NCBI GenBank assembly: GCA_963680875.1
Contig: OY804580.1
Span: 117,319,104 to 117,383,103 of the forward strand
Direction: 5' to 3'
DNA length: 64,000 bases
From: Bathymodiolus brooksi
Taxonomy: Eukaryota > Mollusca > Bivalvia > Mytilida > Modiolidae
A model generated the notes under the pieces. It did not search any database and was not told where the DNA came from. It saw only the letters and a program-made list of their open reading frames with translations. Below, piece by piece: positions 1-20,472 of this stretch (positions within the stretch are counted from its first letter, which is position 1; every line of letters starts with the position of its first letter). The position numbers and the translations under genes were made by a program.

Positions 1-655
1 TATCATTGAACATTTATAAACTATAAATACATGCAGTGGCTAGTATAACATATAACAAGTGTTTCCATTCCTTACTGTGACGTCAAACGTTGTTTGTCAC
101 ACTGTCACACTCTTAATTTTAAGCCTTAAAAATATTTTTGTCAATGAGCTACCACTCTAAAACTCCATCTCAGCTTGCTGACTTAGTACAAAGCAGATAT
201 CAGTTTGCTCTCGACATGATTCAGCTGACAAATTGCTCTGACATCAACTCACACCTTTTACAAACTTAAAAACTATTTGACTTATTATGAGATAACCAGT
301 TATCTAAGATCATTGATTATTGTTTAACTGCAAGTAAGCAATTTGTCTGCTATATCATGGTGAAACCAAGCATTTGATGAGAAGCTTGGGATACCTGTTT
401 TGTACTAGACCAATAAACTTAGTTGAATTTTTATAGCATTAGTTCACTGAAACAAACGTGTAGTTCATAGGTTAACATTTCACTCCATTTTGACACATTA
501 TCCTACCTCTGAGTCAACCAGACATTGATGGAACTCCTTATGTATGACCTTGATACCAGTAAATACCAATTTCATAGCCTTTGGTGTGATTTAACCAACT
601 ATATACCAAACTCAAGGAAATATCAAATAATGAATTATAAAGTAACTAAATATAC
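1..655. other. Non-coding, PRPF8 intron 9
   Basis: AT-rich intronic sequence. No exon, SINE or tandem repeat was seen. Confidence 0.6.
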
Positions 656-7827
<7,172 letters not shown>

Positions 7828-8215
7828 GGTGCTGACTTTTCTTCAACAAATACCTACAAAAGAAAACAATACATTATCTCACCAGACAGTTTATGCTACT
7901 GTGCATTCATTCATTTTTTTTTTATTTATTCATGCAAAATAAGACCTTCCATGATTTCAATTCCATGCTGTCATACTTGTCCAAATGGTGCCAAAAAAAA
8001 ATTCAAAAACAGCGTCCGAAGTGAAAAGAATAAAAGAACCGCCGACGTATCCCCCTGCACTTGCATAATATTTAGTTTTATATATTTATAGAAAGCAGCC
8101 TTGCAGTCTTAATGTATAACATACTTTATTGAAGGATGGAGTATATTGCAGCATGATCTGAATAATATACAGGAAGTACATTTTGTACTCCACTTTGAAC
8201 ACTGTGTAAACCTCC

Positions 8216-8690
8216 CCCAAAACCCTTGCTTCAAATATTTCCATGTAAGAACCCATCCAAGATAATGATAATTACAAGCCACATGCAAAAAATTATTCAA
8301 ATCTATCCATGTTTACTAAAGTTATCGCATTGTTTAGACACAATTCTCAAAATTGGTGATTTTTCAACCAAAAACTCAGATTTCCTCCCAAAACCCTTAC
8401 TTTAAATATTTCCATGTAAAAACTCATCCAAGATAATGATAATTACAAGCCACATGCAAAAAATTATTCAAATCTATCCATGTTTACTAAAGTTATCGCG
8501 TAAACAAGACACAATTCTCAAAATCAGTGATTTTTCAACCAAAAACCAAGATTTTCCCCCAAAACCCTTGCTTCAAATATTTCTATGTAAGAACTCATCC
8601 AAGATAATGATAATTACAAGCCACATGCAAAAAATTATTCAAATCCATCCATGTTTACTCAAGTTATCACGTAAACAAGAAAGTGTGACG
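8216..8690. repeat. ~170-bp tandem repeat, about 2.7 copies
   Basis: The segment aaaacccttgcttcaaatat recurs near 8219, 8389 and 8559, each time followed by gataatgataattacaagcc and a conserved block. The array ends at gtgtgacggacggccgctat, followed by the motif tatatccctcaacgctatcg. It lies just upstream of PRPF8. Open frames across it have no coding character. Confidence 0.85.
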
Positions 8691-9482
8691 GACGGCCGCT
8701 ATTACTATATCCCTCAACGCTATCGCGGGGGGATAAAAAAGAAAGGTAGGTTTATCGTCAAATTTATTCAATTTGTGACGCTTTGGTGCCTGGTGAGAGA
8801 TATTTTGGGTTATTTAGTGATCAAAAATAACGATTTGAAAATTGGCAGCATTAAACTTGTTTATTCCCTTTTTATGGTATTTTGTGCCGGACTATTATCT
8901 CCCATTGATAAAATACGCCCACAAATCACACTAAATGAACCCCTGTGCTTGCACTTGCAAAAAAATAATTTAGGAATACATAAAATTGCCTTACAAGTTG
9001 ATTCGGCCTTATGACAGATGCGGCCTTACGCAAATCCGGCCTTATATCAAATGGATGTTCCGGCCTTATCATATATTTATGCGGCCTACAGCAAATCCGG
9101 CCTTATATCAAATGGAAAAGAATAATTAAAAAATAAAAGTTGTATTTAAATTTAAAATATTATTTAAATATTCATGGATATGATGAATAAAATATTGGAA
9201 CTTGTAGTGTTTTCACAAGAATTTTTTAATTAGTAATTTTTGGTAATAATGACGGAAATCATTTCCATTGAAGTTGATGATTAGAAAAACAATTCAGGTT
9301 GATATACCAAGCTGTCAACAAGCGAAATTCCTTAGATGTTCTCTTGCAATTAATTATCATTTGTTTAATAGTCGTATAATGTGCACTGGCAGTATGATTA
9401 TAATTGTTACCTAAAAGTAAAAGGAAGCCATACTATAAATTACTCAAAAAGTACTCCAATTCTTTTGATGAAACCGCACTAA

Positions 9483-9490
9483 TATATAAG
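9483..9490 (+). promoter_or_regulatory. TATA-like box upstream of the zinc-finger exon
   Basis: TATATAAG lies about 50 bp before the ATG at 9537, a plausible core promoter position. Based on the motif alone. Confidence 0.4.
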
Positions 9491-9536
9491 CAAGCACATT
9501 TTGGTGATGGTCCTACTATTTTCAAAACTATCAACT

Positions 9537-9639
9537 ATGTCGTTTCCTTGTGTTGGGTGTGAGGAGAACGTCCGTCCAAAGCAGCATGCTTTAGAGTGTG
9601 ACAGTTGTTTCCAGTGGCAACACAGACTATGTAATACTG
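9537..9639 (+). CDS. First exon of a TE-associated zinc-finger protein
   Basis: The ATG at 9537 opens 34 codons plus one base, ending at AAT ACT G|gtatgt. The product has the pattern C5-x2-C8, C21-x2-C24, H29, C32 (PCVGCEENVRPKQHALECDS, then QWQHRLCNTG). This looks like the N-terminal zinc module found in mollusc and echinoderm proteins that go on to FLYWCH or MULE-transposase domains; that family link is from memory of such proteins. Downstream exons are uncertain. An acceptor at 17178 joins in phase but gives only a short tail (VIVTSQ and a stop), which would make a product of about 41 residues. It lies inside the 8989-20554 element and may be its gene or a remnant. Confidence 0.6.
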
Positions 9640-10204
9640 GTATGTAAAATATATTTTTTTTTTATTAATATTTATAATATAAATACGTGCTTGGTTAGTT
9701 TAATCGTTTAATACTTACGTAAAGCTTGACATTGATAAGAATATTATGACGCTACATCAGATATTGCTACCATTAAATGTAACAGTCAAGACGCCAAAGA
9801 CGTTCACTATTTTCCTATTTTTCTATAATCTAGAAACATTTTGATGTTCCGATTAAAACTTTTCAAGTACTGTTTATTGATATATTGTTAAAAGCCAATG
9901 GAATAAACAGGGGTTTCAAAGTTTTTATAACAGGAGGTACTTCTTAAATTTTAGGAGGTACCTAAAAAATTGCCCCCCGGAAGCTCCTGAAATCTAGCAT
10001 TTTGTAAACCAAAAAATGTACTTCAGAGACTGCAAAACATTAAGTGTTTTTGAAAGAAAAATCCTATTAACTTTCTCTTTAGAGTTCAGATTTCACCAAG
10101 ACCATGCATAATGGATCCCCCCCCCCAAAATTTCTTTATTGATTATTTCAGTTTACAGACTTCAGCCAAGATTATTCATGGATAGTCTGCCATATCTTAA
10201 AAAA

Positions 10205-13200
10205 CCAGAGGCTCTCAAGAGCCTGTATCGTTCACCTGGTTATAAAAAAAAACAATTGGCCCTATGTAAAAACTATGTCCTGCAGTGGTAGTCATCTTGG
10301 AATTACGATCAACATAAAAAACACAAAGTTTGTAAAGGACCTTCCAATGATTGATGCATAGTTTAGGTTCAATCAGTGCAATAGCTTCAGAGAAGAAGAT
10401 ATTTCTGTATTTTCCCGATATGGTCCTGTGTTAATACTATGACCTGTGGTGGCAGCCATCTTGGATTTCCGATCGGCATAAAAAACAGAGGACCTTCCAA
10501 TGATCATTCCTGGGCAGTTTGGTTTCAGAGAAGAAGCGTTTTGAAACATTTTTCCCATTGGGTCCAATGTTAAACTAAGTCCTGCCGTGGCCGCCATTTT
10601 GAATTTCATATCAGAACAAAAAAGGTAAAGTTTGTAGAGGACCATTTTGAACATTTTCCCATAGGGTCCAATGTTAATCTATGTCCTGCAGTGGTGGCCA
10701 TCTTGGATATCCGATCGGCATAAAAAACACACACCTTGTAGAGGACCTTCCAATGATCATTCCTGGGCAGTTTGGTTTCAATTATCCAAGTGGTTTCAGA
10801 GAAGAAGCGTTTTGAAACATTTTTCCCATAGGGTCCAATGTTAAACTAAGTCCTGCCGTAGCCGCCATTTTGAATTTCATATCGGAACAAAAAACGTAAA
10901 GTTTGTAGAGGACCATCTAATGAACATTCCTGTACAGTTTGGCTTTAATCATATTTGTAGTTTCTGAGAAGAAGGCATTTGAATATTTCCCCATAGGGTA
11001 CAATGTTAATCTATGTATTGCGGTGGCGGCCATCTTGGATTTCCGATCGGCATAAAAAACCGAAAATTTGTAGAGGACCTTCCAATGATCATTCCTGGGC
11101 AGTTTGGTTTCAACTGTCCAAGTGGTTTCAGAGAAGAAGTGTTTTGAAACATTTTTCCCATAGGGTCCAATGTTAAACTAAGTCCTGCCGTAGCCGCCAT
11201 TTTGAATTTCATATCGGAACAAAAAACCTATAGTTTGTAGAGGGCCATCTAATGAACATTCATGTACAGTTTGGCTTTAATCATATTTGTAGTTTCTGAG
11301 AAGAAGGCATTTGAACATTTTCCCATAGGGTCCAATGTTAATCTATGTCCTGCGGTGGTGGCCATCTTGGATTTCCGATCGGCATAAAAAAACAGAAACT
11401 TTGTAGAGGACCTTCCAATGATCATTCCTGGGCAGTTTGGTTTCAATTGTCCTAGTGGTTTCAGAGAAGAAGCGTTTTGAAACATTTTTCCCATAGGGTC
11501 CAATGTTAAACTAAGTCCTGCCGTAGCCACCATTTTGAATTTCATACCGGAACAAAAAACGAAAATTTGTAGAGGACCATCTAATGAACATTCATGTACA
11601 GTTTGGCTTTAATCATATTTGTAGTTTCTGAGAAGAAGGCATTTGAATATTTTCCCATAGGGTCCAATGTTAATCTATGTATTGTGGTGGCGGCCATCTT
11701 GGATTTCCGATCGACATAAAAAACATAAAATTTGTAGAGGACCTTCCAATGATCATTCCTGGGCAGTTTGGTTTCAACTGTCCTAGTGGTTTCAGAGAAG
11801 AAGCGTTTTGAAACATTTTCCCCATAGGGTCCAATGTTAAACTAAGTCCTGCCGTAGCCGCCATTTTGAATTTCATACCGGAACAAAAAACGTAAATTTT
11901 GTAGAGGACCATCCAATGAACATTCATGTACAGTTTGGCTTTAATCATATTTGTAGTTTCTGAGAAGAAGGCATTTGAATATTTTCCCATAGGGTCCAAT
12001 GTTAATCTATGTCCTGCGGTGGTGGCCATCTTGAATTTTCGATCGGCATAAAAATAACATAAACTTTGTAGAGGACCTTCCAATGACTATTCCTGGGCAG
12101 TTTGGTTTCAATTGTCCAAGTGGTTTCAGAGAAGAAGCGTTTTGAAACATTTTCCCCATAGGGTCCAATGTTAAACTAAGTCCTGCCGTAGCCGCCATTT
12201 TGAATTTCATATCGGAACAAAAAACGTAAATTTGTAGAGGACCATCCAATGAACATTCATGTACAGTTTGGCTTTAATAATATTTGTAGTTTCTGAGAAG
12301 AAGGCATTTGAACATTTTCCCATAGGGTCCAATGTTAATCTATGTATTATGGTGGCGGTCATCTTGGATTTCCGATCGGCATAAAAAACATAAAATTTGT
12401 AGAGAACCTTCCAATGATCATTCCTGGGCAGTTTGGTTTCAACTGTCCAAGTGGTTTCAGAGAAGAAGCGTGTTGAAACATTTTCCCAATAGGGTCCAAT
12501 GTTAAACTAAGTCCTGCCGTAGCCGCCATTTTGAATTTCATACCGGAACAAAAAACGTAAATTTTGGAGAGGACCATCTAATGAACATTCATGTACAGTT
12601 TGGCTTTAATCATATTTGTAGTTTCTGAGAAGAAGGAATTTGAATATTTTCCCATAGGGTCCAATGTTAATCTATGTCCTGCGGTGGCGGCCATCTTGAA
12701 TTTTCGATCGGCATAAAAATAACATAAACTTTGTAGAGGACCTTCCAATGACTATTCCTGGGCAGTTTGGTTTCAATTGTCCAAGTGGTTTCAGAGAAGA
12801 AGCGTTTTGAAACATTTTTCCCATAGGGTCCAATGTTAAACTAAGTCCTGCCGTAGCCGCCATTTTGAATTTCATATCGGAACAAAAAACGTAAATTTGT
12901 AGAGGACCATCCAATGAACATTCATGTACAGTTTGGCTTTAATAATATTTGTAGTTTCTGAGAAGAAGGCATTTGAACATTTTCCCATAGGGTCCAATGT
13001 TAATCTATGTATTGCGGTGGCGGCCATCTTGGATTTCCGATCGACTTAAAAAACATATATTTTGTAGAGGACCTTCCAATGATCATTCCTGGGCAGTTTG
13101 GTTTCAATTGTCCTAGTGGTTTCAGAGAAGAAGCGTTTTGAAACATTTTTCCCATAGGGTCCAATGTTAAACTTAAGTCCTGCTGTAGCCGCCATTTTGA

Positions 13201-14018
13201 ATTTCATACCGGAACAAAAAACATAAAGTTTGTAGAGGACCATCTAATGAACATTCATGTACAGTTTGGCTTTAATAATATTTGTAGTTTCTGAGAAGAA
13301 GGCATTTGAATATTTTCCCATAGGGTACAATGTTAATCTATGTCCTGCGGTGGTGGCCATCTTGGATTTCCGATCGGCATAAAAAACATAAAATTTGTAG
13401 AGAACCTTCCAATGATCATTCCTGGGCAGTTTGGTTTCAACTGTCCAAGTGGTTTCAGAGAAGAAGCGTTTTGAAACATTTTCCCCATAGGGTCCAATGT
13501 TAAACTAAGTCCTGCCGTAGCCGCCATTTTGAATTTCATATCGGAACAAAAAACCTTGAGATTGTAGAAGACCGTCCAATGAACATTCATGTACAGTTTG
13601 GCTTTAATCATATTTGTAGTTTCTGAGAAGAAGGCATTTGAACATTTTCCCATAGGGTCCAATGTTAATCTATGTCCTACGATGGTGGCCATCTTGGATT
13701 TCCGATCGGCATAAAAAACAGAAACTTGGTAAAGGACATTCCAATGATCATTCATTTACAGTTTGGGTTCAGTCAGTTCATTAGTTTCAGAGAAGAAGAT
13801 CTTTGAAATTTCAGCCAATCAGAGAATATTATTGGCCCTGGCAGCCATATTGAATATCCGACTGGAACGAAAAACAGTCATTTTGTAGAGGACCATCCAA
13901 GGAACATTCCTGCTAAGTTTGGTTCCAATCGGCCCAGTGGTTTCAGAGAAGAAGCTTGAAATGTGAAAAGTTTACAGACGACGGACGCCAAGTGATGGCA
14001 ATAGTTCACCTGGACCTG
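10205..14018 (-). mobile_element. Helitron-like element, copy A, with 331-bp satellite core
   Basis: In minus orientation the 3' end reads caggtgaacgatac, then the stem-loop AGGCTCT-tg-AGAGCCT, then CTCTGG followed by T. The 5' side carries the family block tattgccatcacttggcgtc. The same ends occur at 26416 and 40591. A hairpin followed by CTRR|T resembles a Helitron 3' terminus. The element sits inside copy 1 of the CAGGGG element. No helicase/Rep gene is present, so it is non-autonomous if the classification holds. Confidence 0.65.
10440..13960 (-). repeat. ~331-bp dimeric satellite array, about 10 copies
   Basis: The landmark gccattttgaatttcata recurs at about 10.58, 10.86, 11.19, 11.52, 11.85, 12.19, 12.53, 12.86, 13.19 and 13.52 kb, giving a period of 330-336 bp (first step shorter). 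Each unit consists of two related ~165-bp halves, each with a 'cagtttggtttcaa / gtttcagagaagaag / cccatagggtccaatgttaa' block. The repeated minus-strand frames (MAATAGLSLTLDPMGK) are by-products of the repeat, not genes. Confidence 0.95.
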
Positions 14019-15890
14019 TTATCAAAGCTTAAACTTCTCAAAATTCTTTTGTTGGCTTTGTCCTTTTCTTTTTCACAATACCTTGGCTTGTGTGTTTTTT
14101 TACTTTATTACCAGTAATTAAACCATTGGCACGGATCAAGACATATAAGTGTCATAATTAATGTAACATAAATTTAATTTGCAGTCATCATTAATAAACG
14201 GGATTAATTTTTTTTTTTTTTTTTTTATTATCGACAAACCGGAAATAGTCCGATTCCGGTATTTAATTTTCGAAAATTCCGGTAAAATGATGAATTATGC
14301 AGTTTTTCTACCTTCTTTGCTCTCAATTTCGACAAAAAGCTAGCAGTTGAATAAATAAAACATTGCTGCTGGTTAAACAACAAAAATGGTTATCCGAATT
14401 CTGTGTAAAAATGCATAGTGACCGTAAACACACATATTTTTTTTTTGGCCTCAATACAAATATAATTAAACAAAAACAATATATATTGTTACTTTCACGA
14501 TCAAAAACGATTCGCGGGAAGACATTTAAATCACAAAAGTTAATTATTTTGGAAAAAAAGTGGGGCCGACGTTTTGACATTACAATGTAATTCGTATTTG
14601 AGCCATGTCCGGTCCTTTTTCAAGATTCCTAGTAATTTTCTATCCCTTATCTCCTCGTACCCCATTTTAAAAATGCTTTTCAGCACACTTCCATTTCTGT
14701 GAACAACCGCGGTAGGGCCCCGTCAAAATATGTAAATAAATTAGCCATGTAGGTTTTTATTTTTTTTATACCGGAAGTTAAACAATATGGATGGAGTTAA
14801 GCAACAAGACAAGTACGCCCCAAAATGATTCGACCCTGGGTTTTAAATGGATAAAAAAAATCGCACAAAATATTGTGTAGTCATATATTCATAATACATA
14901 AATGATCATACTTACATTACTGAAGATTACACTAGTTTGTGTTTGAACATAATTTGTAATCGGTCATTTTTTATTTTGAAATGATGTCAGCTTTGTTCCG
15001 GTCCGAGTTTTACACAAGGATGAAAAGATATTGGGGCGAAAACATATCTATTTACCGCATGCGCAAACTGCTATTTACGATTCTAAGGTAAAGTTATTTT
15101 TAAAACAGGGAATATCCCGTCAACTTGGTCGTGGCTGAATGCAGTTTTTCGATTTGAATGCGATAATTCAGCAATTGACGTGATCATTAATTTTTTATGA
15201 AAAATATTCCACAAGCCAATCGTACTTGTGGTTTTGACCACCGCTAATTTTGGGGGGGGGTTCAGTAATTTCTGCCGGTACTATACACGATCTCAGACGG
15301 GTAAAAGTACCGGCCCACTTTGAAACCCCTGAATAAATATTATGAATACAATGCTCTGTTTTTGGATATGATTTAATATAGGCGGGTTGCCTTTAATAGG
15401 GAGGACAAACGTAGTCGTCGATAGCGTTATTATTTTCTGTCAGAGTAGAAAAACCCGAATTTTCACCTTTTTCATTTCATTAGAAAAACACCTAAAATTT
15501 ATTATTTCGTGATAAAAAATATATCAGATAAAACTTGAAAACTAGAACTTTATTAATTTGGTAGTTATAAGCATTAAAAATATGATTGGGTACTACTACT
15601 GAACGTCCAAAGTGAAGTCGTTTCGAGAAAATCGGACGCCATCTTGATTTATGTGTCAACGAACAGCCCATTTTCAAAAATAATTCCGGGAGCTATCCCT
15701 GGACCAATATTCTTCATGCATGGCTTCAAATTTGCAGAAAGTCTTCAATTTTACCAATCCGATTGTTAAGAATTTTTTGAAAGTCAAAATCGTAACGTAA
15801 AATATAAAAGTTTACAAACATTGTTTTAAACTCGTTTACCGCAAAAAGTTAACAGTCAGATATCAATAATCTGAACCTTCCTCTAAAGAT

Positions 15891-16091
15891 ATGCCGCCAA
15901 GGTTTCAATGGATAAGCAGTAATAGCTCCCGGAAATCATTGGATGTTCGGTCCATATTTTCTGACTTTGCAATCAGAGTTGAGCGGGAAGAGTTATCAGA
16001 CGTTGTGTGGCGCATGACCGGGATGTATGTCTTCCGCCATCTTGGCCAGGACAATTTCAGAGTTGTACCAAAGAAAAATGGAATTTATTGA
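15891..16091 (+). other. Unrecognised 66-codon open frame
   Basis: The frame begins MPPRFQWISSNSSRK and ends VVPKKNGIY followed by a stop. A good donor (cacg|gtaagtaa) lies downstream at about 16168, and the adequate acceptor ag at 17178 could follow it. It may be a middle exon of the outer element's gene, since both lie between the nested copies. No domain was recognised and coding status is uncertain. Confidence 0.3.
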
Positions 16092-16167
16092 CGTATTGTT
16101 CTACCAATTGATACAATAATTATCTAGCATTGATGTATTCAGACCACGGAGGTCAATCATGCACGGT

Positions 16168-19009
16168 AAGTAACAAAACTTCTTCTAAAATATAGTTTTA
16201 TTCTCAAAAGAAATATCGTTTTCAACCGGATCAAATGGGGGTTAATTCTGAAAACAAAAGATGCACAAAAATCGCACAGAAACTTTACACGAACTGAATA
16301 AGTATATATCTTTGCTTCGATAAATGAAAAAGAGATGGGATTTAATTCACGATTTTATTATTTACTCGAAAAATGGGGAAAACGGCAAGCATCAATATAA
16401 AGTTGTCAAATTCTCCCAATCTATAAATAACTTTATCCAAGCAGAGCTTTGGTGACGTAATCATGGCTGTTCGGAAATTATCGGGATTTATTAATACATC
16501 TATATAAAGGAGTTGTTCCGGTATTCTTTGATATTTTTAGAAATGTTTTGTGAAATGTTCAAGATTTTTTTATATTTTTTGGTTTTAAATGAAATTTGTC
16601 TACATGAAAACTGTTTATGCATTTCTCATTAAGTTCCTAGTGTATATTGTAGCAATACATAGGACAATTGTTTTTAAATACTAAAATAGTAACATGAATT
16701 TCCATGCAACATTTTTGAAACAATTTATTTAAATTGTTATAAAACATAATTATTATGTTTCAGTACTATTAGGGAAGCTTTATGAAATATATGCTTAATG
16801 CATACATTACAGTATGTGAATGTATTAACATTCTGGCTATATTATACAATGTAATCAGTGGCAGTGCATGTGATATGCTAAGTTTAATTAATTACATTTT
16901 TTTCATTACACCATTACTGTGTGCAAACTTGTTTGGTATGACAGAACATTTATGATGCATGCAGCAAACATTTCTGGAATAATGCTATTTTTCATATAGA
17001 ATCTATTTGCCACCAAGCATATATGCATAAAGATAATTTATAGTCGGAAGAGTGCATTGTATTAAAGCTTTTTTCATTTGTACATGTATGATAAACTATT
17101 TCTGGAAAAGATAATTTATTTTTAATTCTTTATTTTTATTCTGTATAACATATTTTAAATGTTTATTTTTATTTTACAGGTGTGATCGTGACATCTCAGT
17201 AGATCATTAAGAGTTTTAAATCATTAAAATGACACTTCTGAAAGTTGATGCTGTTGATTATGATTCAGTTAATCAAATATGCATTGGATATGCATAGGAT
17301 CACAAAACACACTATTTAAAGAAATCACAAAGATTTCATTTGGAATAAGTTGGTCATGAACTGGGACACAGCACTATTTGTAGTCGTCAAATGTAAAATT
17401 ATAGTATATAAAGGAAAAGAGAGTGACCTTGAAGACTGTTATGAATTAAGATAATAGTAGAAGATAACAGTTTATTGATTTGTGAAAATAAAAATGATAA
17501 CTTTGAAAATTTGGGACTTTCTAATCGCATGAACTGTTAGCTTAAAGCAGCTAAAATTGTCAAATTTGAGGTTTTTCTCAGACAAAAAAATGAAAATAAT
17601 GTATAAAATGTGCTAATTAAATGTTTAAAAGATAAAATAACTTCAAGGCTGGCTTATAAATTGTACAGAGAACATATCTGATAATCCAAATAAGACTTTT
17701 CATGGAATACAGGGCCATAATTGAAATATTATTTTTACTAAATTTCCAGGTAGAGGGCTAATGAACCAGGACATAGTTCATACCAGTGTCAGAATTGGGG
17801 TTGCTGATAGTTTTCACCTTGTAGTATATAGTTATAGGATCAAAATAATACCAAACACTTGAACATTTAATATTATAATATTCGACAATTATTGAAATTG
17901 TATCAATTTCGGGAATTGTCTGAAATTTTGATTGAACAAAGAAAATTGACCTTTTCAATGGAAAAAATGGCAGTTTTTACACAAACTGTAATAATAACTT
18001 CATTGATGTATGGATATTGAGGTTGTTTACCATAAAAATATCAATTTGAGCATACAAAATATAATTAATTCCCTAAAATAGCTTATTTTTACACTTTACG
18101 GAGCTCAAAATATTAAGCTGCGGCGTATATAATTCTGGCACTACAGACTTTGAGAATTTTTTTTGCTGATAAATATAGGTGTTCCCTGTTAGAGGGTTCT
18201 TTTCCCTACCAAAATCAGTATTCAGAAAAATTCTAGTACTTTTTTCAGATTTTTTATGACCAAAAACTTGATTTTTCGAATAAAATTTGACATTAAAATT
18301 ATGGAGGCCTGCGCAAAGGAAATAATATTAAAAAAATATATATATTAATTGAATAAATGATATTCTTGATATTTCTGCCTAGAGACTGGGCACTTTGTGG
18401 ACAGTGCTGCATGTTTCAGCCTTGCAAGTTAAAGGTTTTTGAAGATATTTGATCACAAACCTGCTAGTTTGAACAAGCAGACAGCTGACACATAAATTAA
18501 AATGTTTTAAATTCTGTGACATTTTTTTCATATAACACCTACAGGTGTGTATAATACCTCTTTTTGAAGCATAAGGAGGATACATTACTATAGAAGAAAG
18601 CATGATAACCTATTAGGTAGTGAAAATAATATATTTTGGTCCAAAAATGTCATTTTTTTTTAACATTTTTCCAAAAAAAAAACAGAAAATCGACCACTTT
18701 TGGCTCACCGAAAAGGCCATAACTTTTGAACAACTCAACCGATTTTAATAATTTTTGTACCAAAATTTTCCATTTTGTATGTACTGTCATATTAAACTAT
18801 AATGGATGATTTACTAGCATTTCAATTTTTGGCTTGACCACCCTACCTTTAATATATTACCTGATACAATTTTCATTTTCCTAATGAAATGTGTAATTAT
18901 TTTGCCCGGGACAAAAAAAACATGCTATATGGCACCTGATAGACAAATTAATTAATTATTTACTCAAATCATCACAATGTGTCGTTTTATCGTATGTATC
19001 GTATATATC
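16168..19009. other. AT-rich non-coding segment of the outer element
   Basis: No recognisable exon apart from the possible short terminal exon at 17180-17202 and a later AATAAA-like signal near 17487. Many long A/T runs and no tandem repeats were seen. Frames at 17758-17958 and 18379-18603 show no coding features. Confidence 0.5.
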
Positions 19010-19015
19010 CATAGA

Positions 19016-20472
19016 CAGGGGTTTCAAAATGGGCCGGTACCCGGTACTTTTACCCGTCCGAGATCGTGTATAGTACCGGCATAACTTACTGATCCCCCCA
19101 AAATTAGCGGTGGTCAAAACCACAAGTACGATAGGCTTGTGGAATATTTTTCATAAAAAATTAATGATCACGTCAATTGCTGAATTCTCGCATTAAAATC
19201 GAACAACTGCGTCACGACCAAGTTGACGGGATATTCCGTTTTAAAAATAACTTTACCTTAGAATCGTAAATAGCAGTTTGCGCATGCGGTAAATAGATAT
19301 GTTTTCACCCCAATATCTTTTCATCCGTGTGTAAAACTCGGACCGGAACAAAGCTGACATCATTTCAATTTAGTGTAATCTTCAGTAATATAAGTACGAT
19401 TATTATGAATATATGACTACACAATATTTTGTGCGATTTTTTTTATCCATTTAAAACCCAGGGTCGAATCATTTTGGGGCGTACTGTCTTGTTGCTTAAC
19501 TCCGTCCATATTGTTTAACTTCCGGTATAAAAAATAAAAACCTATGGCTAATTTATTTACATATTTTGACGGGGCCCTACCGCGGTTGTTCACAGAAATG
19601 GAAGTGTGCTGAAAAACATTTTTAAAAGGGGGTACGAGGAGATAAGGGATAGAAAATTACTAGAAATCTTGAAAAAGGACTGGACATGGCTCAAATACGA
19701 ATTGCATTGTAATGTCAAAACGCAGGCCCCACTTTTTTCCCAAAATAATTAACTTTTGTGATTCAAATGGTAATAAATGTCTTCCCGCGAATCATTTTTG
19801 TTCGAACATTTTTTTTGCACATAAGTCGTGAAAGTAACAATATATATTGTTTTTGTTTAATTATATTTGTATTGATCTATTAAAATTATAAATTTTATTA
19901 AAGATTGATGATTGCAAATTAAATTTATATGTTTCATTAATTATGACACTTATATGTCTTGATCCGTGCCAATTGTCTTTGATGAGTTTAATTACTGGTA
20001 ATAAAGTAAAAAAAAAACACACAATACCGTATTGTGAAAAAGAAAAGGACAAAGCCAACAAAAGAATTTTGAGAAGTTTAAGCTTTGATAACAATGGCTT
20101 GGTCAAGCCTAGCTGCGGAACCGTAGCTCTTTATGGTCCTTTTGGGTTTTTTTTAAGATATGGCGGACTATATACGAATAATCTTGGCTGAAGTCTGTAA
20201 ACTGAAATATTCAATAAAGAAATGGGGGGGAATTCAGGCATTATGCATGGTCTTCACTCTTGGTGAAATCTTAACTCTAAAAATTAATGGGATTTTTCTT
20301 TCAAAAACACTTAATGTTTTGCAGTCTCTGAAGTACATTTTTTGGTCCACAAAATGCTAGATTTCAGGTGCTTCCACCCCCTGGACCCCTTACGGCCCTC
20401 AGCCTAATTTTTTAGGTACCTCCTAAAATTTAAGAAGTACCTCCTATTATAAAAAAAACTTTGAAACCCCTG
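19016..20472 (-). mobile_element. CAGGGGTTTCAAA TIR element, copy 2
   Basis: A 1,457-bp element that begins caggggtttcaaaatggg, ends ctttgaaacccctg, and has perfect CATAGA duplications at 19010-19015 and 20473-20478. It is inverted relative to copy 1. Conserved segments include the complement of the CCGGCACTTT-type block near the end and the ~500-bp block around 19200-19800. Frames inside it (for example 19943-20191) show no transposase motifs, so it is probably non-autonomous. Confidence 0.9.

Larger units (their letters stand above)
9908..15331 (+). mobile_element. CAGGGGTTTCAAA TIR element, copy 1, split by a nested Helitron-like element
   Basis: Starts caggggtttcaaag at 9908 and ends ctttgaaacccctg at 15331, flanked on both sides by AATAAA (9902-9907 and 15332-15337). 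Apart from the insertion at 10205-14018, it matches the reverse complement of copy 2 (19016-20472) along its length, for example in the block tttttgaaagaaaaatccta, the run ttgttggctttgtccttttc, and the block around 15055-15160. No transposase was recognised. The 6-bp duplication is unusual for hAT (8 bp), so the superfamily is left open. Confidence 0.85.

Noticed and set aside
8436..9014. 192-codon plus-strand frame
   Set aside because: It spans tandem ~170-bp repeats and the start of the CGGCCTTA element, and repeats itself internally. No domain was seen.
10373..13755. Minus-strand open frames repeating MKFKMAATAGLSLTLDPMGK
   Set aside because: They follow the 331-bp satellite period, are broken differently in each unit and have no start context. 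They are repeat artefacts.
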